Below, one piece after another: positions 1 through 7,124 of a stretch of DNA of 32,314 nucleotides (position 1 is its first letter; every line of letters begins with the position of its first letter). The stretch comes from Streptomyces triticirhizae (GTDB taxonomy: Bacteria; Actinomycetota; Actinomycetes; Streptomycetales; Streptomycetaceae). The notes beneath the pieces were generated by a model, which had not been told where the DNA came from, did not search any database, and saw nothing but the letters and a program-made list of their open reading frames with translations. The translations under genes and the position numbers were made by a program. The DNA is taken from contig NZ_RFFJ01000052.1 in the NCBI RefSeq assembly GCF_003696235.1, positions 1-32,314 on the forward strand. Reading direction: 5' to 3'.

Positions 1-132
1 GGGCGTCAGCAGCGCGCCCGGCGCGCCGCGCGGGTCGGCCGGCGCGGCCAGCGGCGCTGCGGCGCGGTCGCCGGCTGTCGGCACGGTGGACGGAACGGCG
101 GACCGCACGGGGGAAGGCACGGCGGAAGGCAT
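1..132 (-). CDS. Possible 5' end of a minus-strand gene cut by the left edge
   Basis: An ATG at 132 (minus strand) is preceded by GAGGA at 8-nt spacing, a good Shine-Dalgarno arrangement, and the frame stays open for 44 codons to the window edge. The visible N-terminus (MPSAVPSPVRSAVPSTVPTA, then GDRAAAPLAAP) is low-complexity, proline/alanine-rich and matches no domain I know. It lies downstream of the LacI-family gene on the same strand, where a regulated catabolic or transport gene would be expected. The ribosome-binding site and open frame are seen; that it is a real gene is inferred. In such GC-rich DNA a 44-codon open frame can occur by chance. Confidence 0.4.
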   Translation of the reverse strand, partial: MPSAVPSPVRSAVPSTVPTAGDRAAAPLAAPADPRGAPGALLTP

Positions 133-184
133 GGGGGAACGTCCTCACTGTGGTGGGTGGTTGGGGTCGCGCGGGGGCGCCCGG

Positions 185-277
185 CCCGGCGCACGGGCGG
201 GTGCCCCGGCGCACGGGCAGGGCGAGGAGACGGCCGCGCGCGGGGGCGCGGTCGCGGGTTGGTCGTGGGTTGGTCGT
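185..277. repeat. Short direct repeats in the LacI downstream spacer
   Basis: The 14-mer CCCGGCGCACGGGC occurs at 185-198 and again at 205-218. Further on, the 11-mer GGGTTGGTCGT is tandemly duplicated at 256-266 and 267-277. Both lie in the roughly 200-nt spacer after the LacI-family stop codon. They look like replication-slippage products; I see no coding or regulatory reason for them. Confidence 0.5.
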
Positions 278-329
278 GGGCGGAACGGTGGGAACGGTGG
301 TCGGGATGGGCGGGGCGGCTCCGGGACGG

Positions 330-1382
330 CTATCCCACGGGGCCGATGCCGCCGGGCCCACGGGGCGCCGGCGCGCCGCCGGAGGCGCGGACCTCCAGCC
401 GGCAGGGATGGCGGATCAGGCCGGACTCGCGGTGACCCTCGATCATGGACAGCAGCCGCCGGGCGGCCAGGGCGCCCAGCTCCTGGAGGTTCATGTCGAC
501 CGAGGTCAGCGGCGGGCGGGAGTCCTCGGTGAGCACGCCCCAGTTGTCGAAGCCGACGACGCCCACGTCCTCGGGCACCCGCCGGCCGCGTTCGCGCAGG
601 ATGTCCAACACCCCGCGCGCCACCTGGTCGCTGCCGCAGAAGACGGCGTCCACCTCGGGATGGCGGTCCAACAGGTCGGCGGCGGCGTCCCGGCCGAACG
701 ACTCCCGCCACGGCCCCGAGTACACCCGCCGGTCGGGCAGTTCGAGCCCGGCGTCCGCCAGGGTGGCGCGGAAGCCGGCCAGTCGGTCACGCACGGCGGC
801 GAAGTCCATCGGCCCGGTGATGTGCGCGAACGTCCGCCACCCGGCCGACAGCAGATGCTCGGCGGCCAGCCGCCCGCCGTGCTCGTCGTCCGGCAGCACG
901 GACAGGTCGCTGGGGTCGGCCGAGCACGAGTACGCGTAGACCACGGGCACCGGCAGCGGAACGTTGGACAGCGGCGGCCTCGCGTCGGTCCGCACCCCGG
1001 TGACCACGATGCCGTCCACCCGGCGGGAGAGCAGCGAGTCGAGATAGAACCGCTCGCGCAGCGGGTCGGCCCGCCCGTCGCAGAGAAAGACGGAGACCCG
1101 GCCGGCGCCCAGCTCGTTCTCGATGCCCATGTGGAGTGGGATGTTGAACCGGTCGGCGCTCTCGGTGGAGAGCAGACCGACGGTGAAGCTGCGCCGCTGC
1201 ACCAGGCTGCGGGCCAGCGCGTTGGGCTGGTAGCCCAGCTCGTTCGCGGCGGCGAACACCCGCTCCCTGGTCTCGTCCCGCAGCTGGCCCCGCCCGTTGA
1301 GGGCCTTGGACGCCGTGCTGATCGAGACCCCAGCCCGCGTGGCGACCTCGGTGATGGTGACCGCGCGCTGCCCGTCCGGCAT
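330..1382 (-). CDS. LacI-family transcriptional regulator
   Basis: 350-residue sugar-type repressor of normal family length. The N-terminal helix-turn-helix reads TITEVATRAGVSISTASKAL, followed by the hinge region with ELGYQPNALARSL. The rest is a periplasmic-binding-protein-like effector domain with the family's DAVFCGSDQVARGVLD and VGVVGFDNW segments. The frame extends upstream of 1382, but that part is proline-rich and unlike the family, so I chose the ATG at 1382. No strong Shine-Dalgarno precedes it. An operator-like palindrome sits 3 nt upstream, which suggests autorepression. It is divergent from the PNPOx-like gene. The inducer cannot be told from sequence; the likely target is the gene running off the left edge. 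Confidence 0.9.
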   Translation of the reverse strand: MPDGQRAVTITEVATRAGVSISTASKALNGRGQLRDETRERVFAAANELGYQPNALARSLVQRRSFTVGLLSTESADRFNIPLHMGIENELGAGRVSVFLCDGRADPLRERFYLDSLLSRRVDGIVVTGVRTDARPPLSNVPLPVPVVYAYSCSADPSDLSVLPDDEHGGRLAAEHLLSAGWRTFAHITGPMDFAAVRDRLAGFRATLADAGLELPDRRVYSGPWRESFGRDAAADLLDRHPEVDAVFCGSDQVARGVLDILRERGRRVPEDVGVVGFDNWGVLTEDSRPPLTSVDMNLQELGALAARRLLSMIEGHRESGLIRHPCRLEVRASGGAPAPRGPGGIGPVG

Positions 1383-1384
1383 GG

Positions 1385-1404
1385 TAAGGAAAAGCCTTTC
1401 CGTA
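1385..1404. promoter_or_regulatory. Operator-like palindrome at the LacI-family start codon
   Basis: TAAGGAAAAGCCTTTCCGTA is an imperfect 20-bp palindrome with 8 of 10 matching pairs per half and the core GGAAA-AGCC-TTTCC. It resembles the GAAA..TTTC symmetry common in LacI-family operators. It lies immediately upstream of the regulator's start codon, so binding would block its own transcription or initiation. The palindrome is seen; its use as an operator is inferred. Confidence 0.55.
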
Positions 1405-1635
1405 GTCTGGTGGAAAGTCTCTCCCGCCCCGGTGCCCTCGTCAAGGCCGCCCCGGCCGACCCGCCAGGGTCGGCCGGGCGGGAACGGGAGGCCCTGCGGG
1501 CCGGGCCGGGCCCGGCCGGGTTTCGGTGGATGGGCGGTGGGGGCTGGGTGGGCGGGGTTCTCGGCGGCTCGGTGGTTCGGACCGGTCGAGGAGTCGGGTG
1601 TCCGGGCTCGACGGGCCCGGCGCACGGCCTCGGGT

Positions 1636-1641
1636 TACCTT
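1636..1641 (+). promoter_or_regulatory. -10 box of a probable leaderless promoter (PNPOx-like gene)
   Basis: TACCTT ends 6 nt before the ATG at 1648, so transcription would begin at or next to the start codon. There is no Shine-Dalgarno between the box and the ATG. The -35 region is weak. Confidence 0.45.
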
Positions 1642-1647
1642 CGGCCC

Positions 1648-2475
1648 ATGGACTCTCGTTCCACCGGCTCCCGTTCCTCGGACCCGCGTTCGTCGGGGTC
1701 CGCGTCGTCGGACGCCCGTTCCCCGGACTCCGGCGCCTTGGCCCCCCGCCCGCCGGGCGGGTCCCCGCCGGGCGGGTCCCCGGCGGACGCTCGCCCCACG
1801 AACGCCCGTGATGTGCGGGAGCTGCTCGCTCGGGCGCCGTTGATGGCGCGGGCGTTGCCCACGTTCGCGCCGGACGCGGCGCCGGGGTCGCCGGTGGAAC
1901 TCTTCGCCGCCTGGCTGGCCGAGGCGGTGGCGGTCGGGGTTCTCGACCCGGGGGCCGCGCTGCTCTCCACGGCCGGCGCCGACGGGCGGCCCGACGCGCG
2001 GATCGTCGCCCTGCGGGACGTCGAGGCGGACGAGGCCGGCTGGGTGTTCGCCTCCGACGCCGCCAGCCCCAAGGGCGTGCAGCTGGCGCAGCGGCCGGCC
2101 GCCGCGCTCACCTTCTACTGGCCGCTCCAGGGCCGGCAGATCCGGGTGCGGGGCGATGTGACCCAGGCGGCCAGGGAGGTGTCGCTGGCGGAGTTCGGCA
2201 GCCGTTCGCCGGCGTCGAAGATCGCCGGCCTGGTTGGCCGGCAGTCCACCCCGCTGGCCTCGCTCCCCGACTGGGACGAGGCGGCCGAGGGCGCCCGCCG
2301 CCAGCTGGCGAACAACCCGGACGCGCACCCGCCGGGCCACACCGTCTACACGCTCGCCGCCCACCAGGTCGAGTTCTGGCAGGGCGACCCCGGCCGCCGC
2401 CATGTCCGGCTGCGTTACACCCAGAACTCCCCTGCGGACGGCGGCGCCTGGGAACGGACGCTGCTCTGGCCGTGA
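1648..2475 (+). CDS. pdxH: Pyridoxamine 5'-phosphate oxidase-like flavoenzyme
   Basis: 275 residues. The first ~55 are a Ser/Pro/Arg-rich, probably disordered extension containing a PPGGSPPGGSP repeat. The PNPOx split-barrel follows: DARIVALRDVEADEAGWVFA (FMN-binding strands), SPKGVQLAQRPAAALTFYW, then the C-terminal dimerisation segment with VEFWQGDPGRRHVR. The RRH corresponds to the Arg-x-His that contacts the substrate phosphate in the PdxH family. The expected reaction is FMN-dependent oxidation of pyridoxine/pyridoxamine phosphate to pyridoxal phosphate in the cytoplasm. The start was chosen because a -10 box sits 6 nt upstream (leaderless). PhzG-like or other PNPOx-fold oxidases remain possible; the long N-terminus is unusual for PdxH. 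Confidence 0.8.
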   Translation: MDSRSTGSRSSDPRSSGSASSDARSPDSGALAPRPPGGSPPGGSPADARPTNARDVRELLARAPLMARALPTFAPDAAPGSPVELFAAWLAEAVAVGVLDPGAALLSTAGADGRPDARIVALRDVEADEAGWVFASDAASPKGVQLAQRPAAALTFYWPLQGRQIRVRGDVTQAAREVSLAEFGSRSPASKIAGLVGRQSTPLASLPDWDEAAEGARRQLANNPDAHPPGHTVYTLAAHQVEFWQGDPGRRHVRLRYTQNSPADGGAWERTLLWP

Positions 2476-2550
2476 GGCCACGACCGCAGGGGTGCGCTCC
2501 GGGTGGAGCGGGCGCGGCCGTGAGGCTCGGTCGTGCGGTGGCGGCCGGGC

Positions 2551-2643
2551 TCAGCGCAGCACCGTGCAGGCGGCGGCGCTGAAGAGGAGGGCGCCGATGA
2601 TGGTGCCGCAGCCGAGGAAGAGAAGCAGTCGGGCGAGGAGCAT
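2551..2643 (-). CDS. Possible 30-residue hydrophobic peptide
   Basis: From an ATG at 2643 the minus strand encodes MLLARLLLFLGCGTIIGALL, then FSAAACTVLR and a stop. That is one continuous membrane-spanning segment with a basic residue near each end. No clear Shine-Dalgarno is visible. The frame is open upstream, with a TTG nine bases earlier, so the true start may be further up, giving a basic proline-rich N-terminus. It converges on the PNPOx-like gene 75 bp away. No function is recognised. The hydrophobic composition is more protein-like than other frames here, but the evidence is thin. The rest of the spacer up to 2929 shows nothing else. Confidence 0.4.
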   Translation of the reverse strand: MLLARLLLFLGCGTIIGALLFSAAACTVLR

Positions 2644-2929
2644 GGCGGTCAACTGTTCGCTGGGCAGGCGGTGTCGGGGCCCCGGAGTGGTCGGCTTGTG
2701 GCGGCGGTGCGGTGGAGTCGGGGCGCCCTTGTGAGGCCGGGAAGAGGATAACGGCCCGGCGGACCGCGCTCACCGGATAGCGGACGCTCCGCCGATGGGC
2801 GCGTGTGTGCGGCCGGCCGGGCCGGCGGCGCGGGGGCCGGATGGCCGGGTGGCCGACCCCCGCTCGGGGCTACCGGGCGCCGCAGGCCCGTTGACCGGCG
2901 CCACGCACCGTCAGCGACGCCACGCCCCG

Positions 2930-4039
2930 TCAGCCGTGGCGGCGCTCCGCCAGCGCCCTGGCCAGGATCGCCTCGACGACCTCGGACTTGGCGTCCGCGT
3001 AGTTCTGCGTGTACTTCCAACTCCGCTCCGCCAGCCCGCGCTTGGTCTCGGCGTACAGCTCGCGCTCCTCGGCGTGCCCGCGCAGCCGGTCCCGGAACGC
3101 CAGGACGCGCTCGACCTCGAACGAACCCTCCGACAGCACATGGAGGTTGACCCGGTCCACGTCATCCGCCGGGCGGTCCCGGCACAGCACCCGGTGCTCG
3201 TGCCACTCCGGCTCGCGGATCGCGACCCGGTAGCCCAGCGGCTCCAGCGCGGGAACGTACGCCTCCTCGTCGCCCGAGTCCGGCACCACCAGCAGCATGT
3301 CGACGACCGGCTTGGCGACCAGCCCCGGCACGGAGGTCGAGCCGGTGTGCTCCAGCCGGTGCCGCAACGAACCCAGCGCCGCGCGCAGCCGGGCCGCCTC
3401 GGCCGCGAAGACCTCGGGCCAGCGCGGGTCGTACGCCACCAGCCGCACCCGGCCGTTGAGTTGACGGGGAACGCCGACCATCGCCGCCTCGATCTCCGCG
3501 TCCGACATCCCCTCCGGCCGGACGACGGCCCGCACCCGTTCCGCGACCTCCTCCGGCGTCGGCCCGGTGGTGTCCAGCACCGTGAACGCCGTCCGCAGCC
3601 AGGGCAGCGCCGCCTCGTAGGCGTCCAGATGGTCCAGCCGCCAGCCCACCGTGCCGCCCAGGCTCTCCGGCTTGGTGTCGGTGTGGATGCGCTCGACGAG
3701 GGTCTCCCGGTCGGTGTGCAGCAGGAACGGGTGCACGGGGATGCCGGCCTCGGCGAAGCCGGCGCGCAGCTCGTTCCAGTACTCCTCGGTCAGCACGGTC
3801 TGCGGGATCACCAGCGTCCCGCCCACCTCGTCGAGGACCCGCCGCGCGGTGTCGACGGTCAGCCCGCGCCAGGCCCGCCACTCCTGGAAGTTGGTGACGC
3901 TGTCCCAGTCGAGGACCTGGCGCAGCAGCTGCCCGACGTTCTCCGAGTCGAACAGCCGCGCCCGGGGCAGCCGTTCCACCAGGGCCAGCGCCGTGGTCGT
4001 CTTGCCCGCGCCGTAGGTGCCGTTCAGCCACACGATCAT
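2930..4039 (-). CDS. TmrB-like P-loop kinase fused to a GrpB (UPF0157) domain
   Basis: 369 residues with two domains. Residues 1-~185 form a P-loop kinase-like domain: MIVWLNGTYGAGKTTTALAL places the Walker A at the extreme N-terminus, as in TmrB (tunicamycin resistance ATP-binding protein), followed by FDSENVGQLLRQV, a VIPQTVL strand and HTDRETLVERIHTD. From about residue 195 a GrpB/UPF0157 domain begins: VRLVAYDPRWPEVF, then HTGSTSVPGLVAKPVVDM (nucleotidyltransferase-type GS motif and acidic strand), DRVNLHVL, and a C-terminal helix with SWKYTQNYADAK. The same GrpB domain is fused to dephospho-CoA kinase in mycobacterial CoaE; here the kinase half is TmrB-like instead. The start is set by the Walker A position. 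It is divergent from the glutamine-synthetase-like gene across 100 bp. The substrate is unknown. Confidence 0.85.
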   Translation of the reverse strand: MIVWLNGTYGAGKTTTALALVERLPRARLFDSENVGQLLRQVLDWDSVTNFQEWRAWRGLTVDTARRVLDEVGGTLVIPQTVLTEEYWNELRAGFAEAGIPVHPFLLHTDRETLVERIHTDTKPESLGGTVGWRLDHLDAYEAALPWLRTAFTVLDTTGPTPEEVAERVRAVVRPEGMSDAEIEAAMVGVPRQLNGRVRLVAYDPRWPEVFAAEAARLRAALGSLRHRLEHTGSTSVPGLVAKPVVDMLLVVPDSGDEEAYVPALEPLGYRVAIREPEWHEHRVLCRDRPADDVDRVNLHVLSEGSFEVERVLAFRDRLRGHAEERELYAETKRGLAERSWKYTQNYADAKSEVVEAILARALAERRHG

Positions 4040-4139
4040 GCGGCCGAGCGTATCCGGAGCGCACGGTGCCGGGCGCGCCGCCCGGTCGGGTGACGGCCCG
4101 GTTGCGGTGCGCGACGCGCCGGCGGCAGGGTGTGCCGGC

Positions 4140-5453
4140 ATGGACCACACGCAGCAGGCGATGGCCAGGCTCACCTCGGCCGGGGTCAGGGGCATCGCCC
4201 TGACCTGGGTGGACAACGCCGGCATCACCCGGGTCAAGACCGTCCCGACCGCCCGGCTCAAGGAGACCGTGCGCAACGGGGTGGGCATGTCGCCGGTCTT
4301 CGACGTCTGTCTGGTCGACGACTCCATGACGGACAGCCCGCATGTCGGCGGGCCCGACGGCGACCTGCGGCTGGTGCCCGACCTGGACCGGCTGACGGTG
4401 CTGGCCGGCCAGCCCGGCTGGGCCTGGGCCCCCGTTGACCGCTTCCAGGCCAGCCGCGCGCCCTACCCGGGCTGCCAACGGCGGTTCGCCAGGCGGCAGA
4501 TGGAGCGGGCCTTCGAGGAGTTCGAGCTGGAGCCGCTGATGGGCTTCGAGACCGAGTGGGTCGTCGGCGACGGCGTGACCACCGGCCGTGGCCCCGCCTA
4601 CGGCATGGCCCGCCTGGTGGAACTCTCCGACTATCTCGGCGAGTTGGTCGAGGCCCTGGGCGCGCAGGGCGTGGCGCCGCTCCAGCTGCACCCGGAGTAC
4701 GCGGTGGGCCAGTTCGAGGTGTCGGTGGCGCCGGCCAGCCCGGTGGCCGCCGCCGACCTCGCGGTGCTCGTGCGGGAGACGGTGCGCGCGGTCTCCACCC
4801 GGCACGGGCTGCCGGTCTCGTTCGCGCCGATGGCCGGCACCGAGGGGCTGGGCAACGGGCGCCACCTCCACCTCAGCCTCTGGCGGGACGGCAAGAACCT
4901 GTGCCGGGGCGGGGACGGGCCGTTCGGGATGACCGCCGACTGCGAGGCGTTCCTGGCGGGCGTGTACCGGGAGCTGCCGGCGCTGCTGGCGCTGGGCGCG
5001 CCGTCCCCGGCCAGCTATCTGCGGCTGCGCCCCTCCCGCTGGGCCGGCGCCCACCACTGCTGGGGCCTGGAGAACCGGGAGGCCGCGCTGCGCTTTGTCA
5101 CCGGCTCGCCGGACGACCTGGGCGCGGCCAACGCGGAGGTCAAGAGCTTCGACGGCGCCGCCAACCCCTATCTGGTGGTGGGCGCGGTGCTGGCGGCCGG
5201 ACTCGCGGGCCTGCGCGAGGGGTTGACGCTGCCGCTGCCCGTCACCGGCGACCCGGCGCGCCAGCCGGGGCAGCGGCGGCTGCCGGCCGAGCTGCCCGAG
5301 GCCACCCGCGCGCTCGCTGACTCCGCCGTGCTGGGTGAGGCCATGGGGGAGGAGCTGCTGGGCGCGGTGTTGGCGGTGCGGCGCGCCGAGGCCGAGCTGT
5401 TCGCGGCGGCCGCGCCCGAGGAACTGGTGGTGGCGACCCGTGACCGCTACTGA
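4140..5453 (+). CDS. Glutamine-synthetase-like gamma-glutamyl ligase
   Basis: 437 residues, type I glutamine synthetase fold. The N-terminal beta-grasp has GIALTWVDNAGITRVKTVP. The catalytic domain shows HPEYAVGQFEVS (metal/glutamate loop), GNGRHLHLSLWRDG (counterpart of the GSGMHxHxS motif), a basic LRLRPSRWAGAHHCWGLENR stretch and DGAANPYLVVGAVLAAGL. The adenylylation motif of true GlnA is not evident. It is therefore probably one of the paralogous ligases that join glutamate to an amine such as a polyamine or ethanolamine, rather than the assimilatory enzyme. The ATG at 4140 gives the normal family N-terminus. Its 3' end overlaps the amidohydrolase by 14 nt, so the two are translationally coupled. 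GlnR is encoded later in the window, but I see no clear GlnR box here. Confidence 0.85.
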   Translation: MDHTQQAMARLTSAGVRGIALTWVDNAGITRVKTVPTARLKETVRNGVGMSPVFDVCLVDDSMTDSPHVGGPDGDLRLVPDLDRLTVLAGQPGWAWAPVDRFQASRAPYPGCQRRFARRQMERAFEEFELEPLMGFETEWVVGDGVTTGRGPAYGMARLVELSDYLGELVEALGAQGVAPLQLHPEYAVGQFEVSVAPASPVAAADLAVLVRETVRAVSTRHGLPVSFAPMAGTEGLGNGRHLHLSLWRDGKNLCRGGDGPFGMTADCEAFLAGVYRELPALLALGAPSPASYLRLRPSRWAGAHHCWGLENREAALRFVTGSPDDLGAANAEVKSFDGAANPYLVVGAVLAAGLAGLREGLTLPLPVTGDPARQPGQRRLPAELPEATRALADSAVLGEAMGEELLGAVLAVRRAEAELFAAAAPEELVVATRDRY

Positions 5454-6588
5454 GGCGGCGGTCGCCGAGGGGTGGCCCGACCTGCCGCCGCTGGTGGACC
5501 AGCACTGCCACGGGGTGCTGCGCGAAGTGCCCACCGGCGTGACGGAGTTCGCCGGCTGGCTGAGCGAGTCGGGGGCGCCGCCCGCGCCCGGCACCAGCCA
5601 TGCCGACAGCGCGCTCGGCCTGGCCGTGCGCCGCTGGTGCCCGCCGGCGCTCGGGATGCCGGCGTACGCGCCCCTCGACGCCTATCTGGAGGCGCGCCGC
5701 GCGCTGGGCGCGCAGGAGGCGAACCGCGCGCTGCTGCGCGCCGCCGGGATCGGCGCGCTGCTGGTGGACGACGGGCCGCTGCCGGGCGCCGTGCTGCCGG
5801 CCGCCGAGCTGGCCACGGCGGCGGGAGCGACGGCGTTCACCGTCACGCGACTTGAGCCGCTGGCCGAGGCGGCGGCCGACCTGGCCGGGCGGGACACCGA
5901 CGCCTTCCTGGCCCGGCTCGCCGGCTCCGTCGAACGCGCCAGGGCCCGTTCCGTCGCGTTCAAGTCCGTGGCCGCCTACCGGCACGGCCTGCACCTGGAG
6001 GCGGCGCCGCCGAGCCGCGCCGAGCTGTGGACGGCCGCCGAACACTGGCTGTTGACCCGCAGGACCGGCGGCCGGCTGGCCAACCCGGTGCTGCTGCGGC
6101 ATCTGCTGTGGTCCGCAGCCGGCACCGGGCTGCCGTTGCAGCTGCACACCGGCTTCGGCGACACCGAGCTGCGGCTGCACCGCGCCGACCCGTCGCTGCT
6201 CACCGACTTCATCCGGGCCGTCGCGCCGATGGGCTGCCCGCTGGTGCTGCTGCACTGCTACCCGTTCCACCGCCAGGCCGCGCATCTGGCGGCCGTGTAC
6301 CCGCATGTGTACGCCGACCTGGGGCTGACGTTGAGCCATGTCGGCGGCCGGGCGCCGGCGGTGCTGGCGGAGACATGGGAGCTGGCGCCGTTCGGCAAGG
6401 TGCTCTTCTCGACCGACGCCTACGGCCTGCCGGAGCTGTATCTGGTGGGCGCGCGGCAGTTCAGCTGGGCGCTGACCGAGGCGCTGGCCGGCCCCGGCTG
6501 GCCGCCGGCCGAGGCGCACCGCGCGGCCGTGCTGCTCGCCGCCGAGAACGCCCGCCGGCTCTACCGCCTGCCGGGCGCCGCCGCCTGA
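5440..6588 (+). CDS. Amidohydrolase of the FluG N-terminal type
   Basis: 382 residues from a GTG at 5440 that overlaps the end of the ligase gene. TIM-barrel metal-dependent hydrolase features appear in order: VDQHCHG (H22 and H24 as first metal ligands), AFKSVAAYRHGL (bridging/ligand Lys region), LPLQLHTGFGD (His), VLLHCYPFH (His) and LFSTDAYG (catalytic Asp). These are all the key residues expected for this superfamily, so it should be active. Fungal FluG and related plant proteins carry this hydrolase fused to a glutamine-synthetase-like domain; here they are adjacent, overlapping genes. A plausible joint role is to make and hydrolyse a gamma-glutamyl amide, or to process an amine before glutamylation. 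The substrate is not visible. Confidence 0.8.
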   Translation: MTATEAAVAEGWPDLPPLVDQHCHGVLREVPTGVTEFAGWLSESGAPPAPGTSHADSALGLAVRRWCPPALGMPAYAPLDAYLEARRALGAQEANRALLRAAGIGALLVDDGPLPGAVLPAAELATAAGATAFTVTRLEPLAEAAADLAGRDTDAFLARLAGSVERARARSVAFKSVAAYRHGLHLEAAPPSRAELWTAAEHWLLTRRTGGRLANPVLLRHLLWSAAGTGLPLQLHTGFGDTELRLHRADPSLLTDFIRAVAPMGCPLVLLHCYPFHRQAAHLAAVYPHVYADLGLTLSHVGGRAPAVLAETWELAPFGKVLFSTDAYGLPELYLVGARQFSWALTEALAGPGWPPAEAHRAAVLLAAENARRLYRLPGAAA

Positions 6589-6605
6589 CCGGCGGGGCGG
6601 GGCGG

Positions 6606-6644
6606 GGGCGCGTTGTGGTGAACGGGTGCGTCGTGAACGCGCCC
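6606..6644. terminator. Hairpin between convergent genes
   Basis: GGGCGCGTT (6606-6614) and AACGCGCCC (6636-6644) form a perfect 9-bp stem around a 21-nt loop. It lies exactly between the amidohydrolase stop and the ankyrin-protein stop. Such T-tract-free hairpins commonly serve as bidirectional terminators in streptomycetes. Confidence 0.5.
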
Positions 6645-6646
6645 GG

Positions 6647-7069
6647 TCAGCCCTCCTCGGCGCCGAAGAGCCGCAGCAGCTCCGCGCGGCCGAACATCCG
6701 CGCCGTGTCGATCGCCGAGGGCTGCCCCGCCGACGGGTCGGCGCCCGCCGCCAGCAGGGTGCGCACCACCGCCGACTCGTTCTTGAAGACCGCGCCCGCG
6801 ATCGGCGTCTGCCCCCGGTCGTTGGCCCTGGCCGCGTCGGCACCGCGCTCCAGCAGCGCCTCGACCGTGGCCACATGGCCGTGGTAGGCGGCCAGCATCA
6901 GCAGGGTGTCGCCCTTCTCGTTGCTGAGGTTCACCGGGACACCGGCGTCCACATAGGCGGCCACGGTGTTGGTGTCCCCGTCCCTGGCCAGGTCGAACAC
7001 CTTCGCCGCGAGCTGGAGCACCTCGGGGTCGTGGGCGGGCTCGTTGCTCTCCGGTGCCGGGCCGGTCAT
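6647..7069 (-). CDS. Ankyrin-repeat protein
   Basis: 140 residues with about three ankyrin repeats. The repeats include GDTNTVAAYVDAGVPVNLSN, GDTLLMLAAYHGHVATVEAL (close to the repeat consensus), GQTPIAGAVFKNESAVVRTL and a degenerate capping repeat ending MFGRAELLRLFGA. Ankyrin proteins are protein-binding scaffolds; there is no signal peptide or enzyme domain, so it should be cytoplasmic. The ATG at 7069 was chosen for its strong Shine-Dalgarno (AGGAGGA, 7-nt spacing). The gene is divergent from the sensor kinase, with only 55 bp between the two starts. The partner is unknown. Confidence 0.88.
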   Translation of the reverse strand: MTGPAPESNEPAHDPEVLQLAAKVFDLARDGDTNTVAAYVDAGVPVNLSNEKGDTLLMLAAYHGHVATVEALLERGADAARANDRGQTPIAGAVFKNESAVVRTLLAAGADPSAGQPSAIDTARMFGRAELLRLFGAEEG

Positions 7070-7111
7070 GGGGTCTTCCTCCTCGATGGTGCCGTTTGGG
7101 CACAGCCTACG

Positions 7112-7117
7112 TACTCT
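7112..7117 (+). promoter_or_regulatory. -10 box of a probable leaderless promoter (sensor kinase)
   Basis: TACTCT ends 7 nt before the ATG at 7125, with no Shine-Dalgarno in front of that ATG. It lies in the 55-bp divergent spacer shared with the ankyrin gene. Confidence 0.4.
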
Positions 7118-7124
7118 GGCTGAC

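Noticed and set aside
4040..4139. GlnR-binding box ahead of the glutamine-synthetase-like gene
   Set aside because: The divergent spacer lacks the AT-containing GTnAC/GAAAC half-sites expected of a GlnR box.
3162..5594. 810-codon minus-strand open frame across the kinase-GrpB and glutamine-synthetase-like genes
   Set aside because: Antisense or out-of-frame shadow of genes with clear motifs; composition is Arg/Gly/Ala/Pro-rich without domains. It is caused by GC bias.
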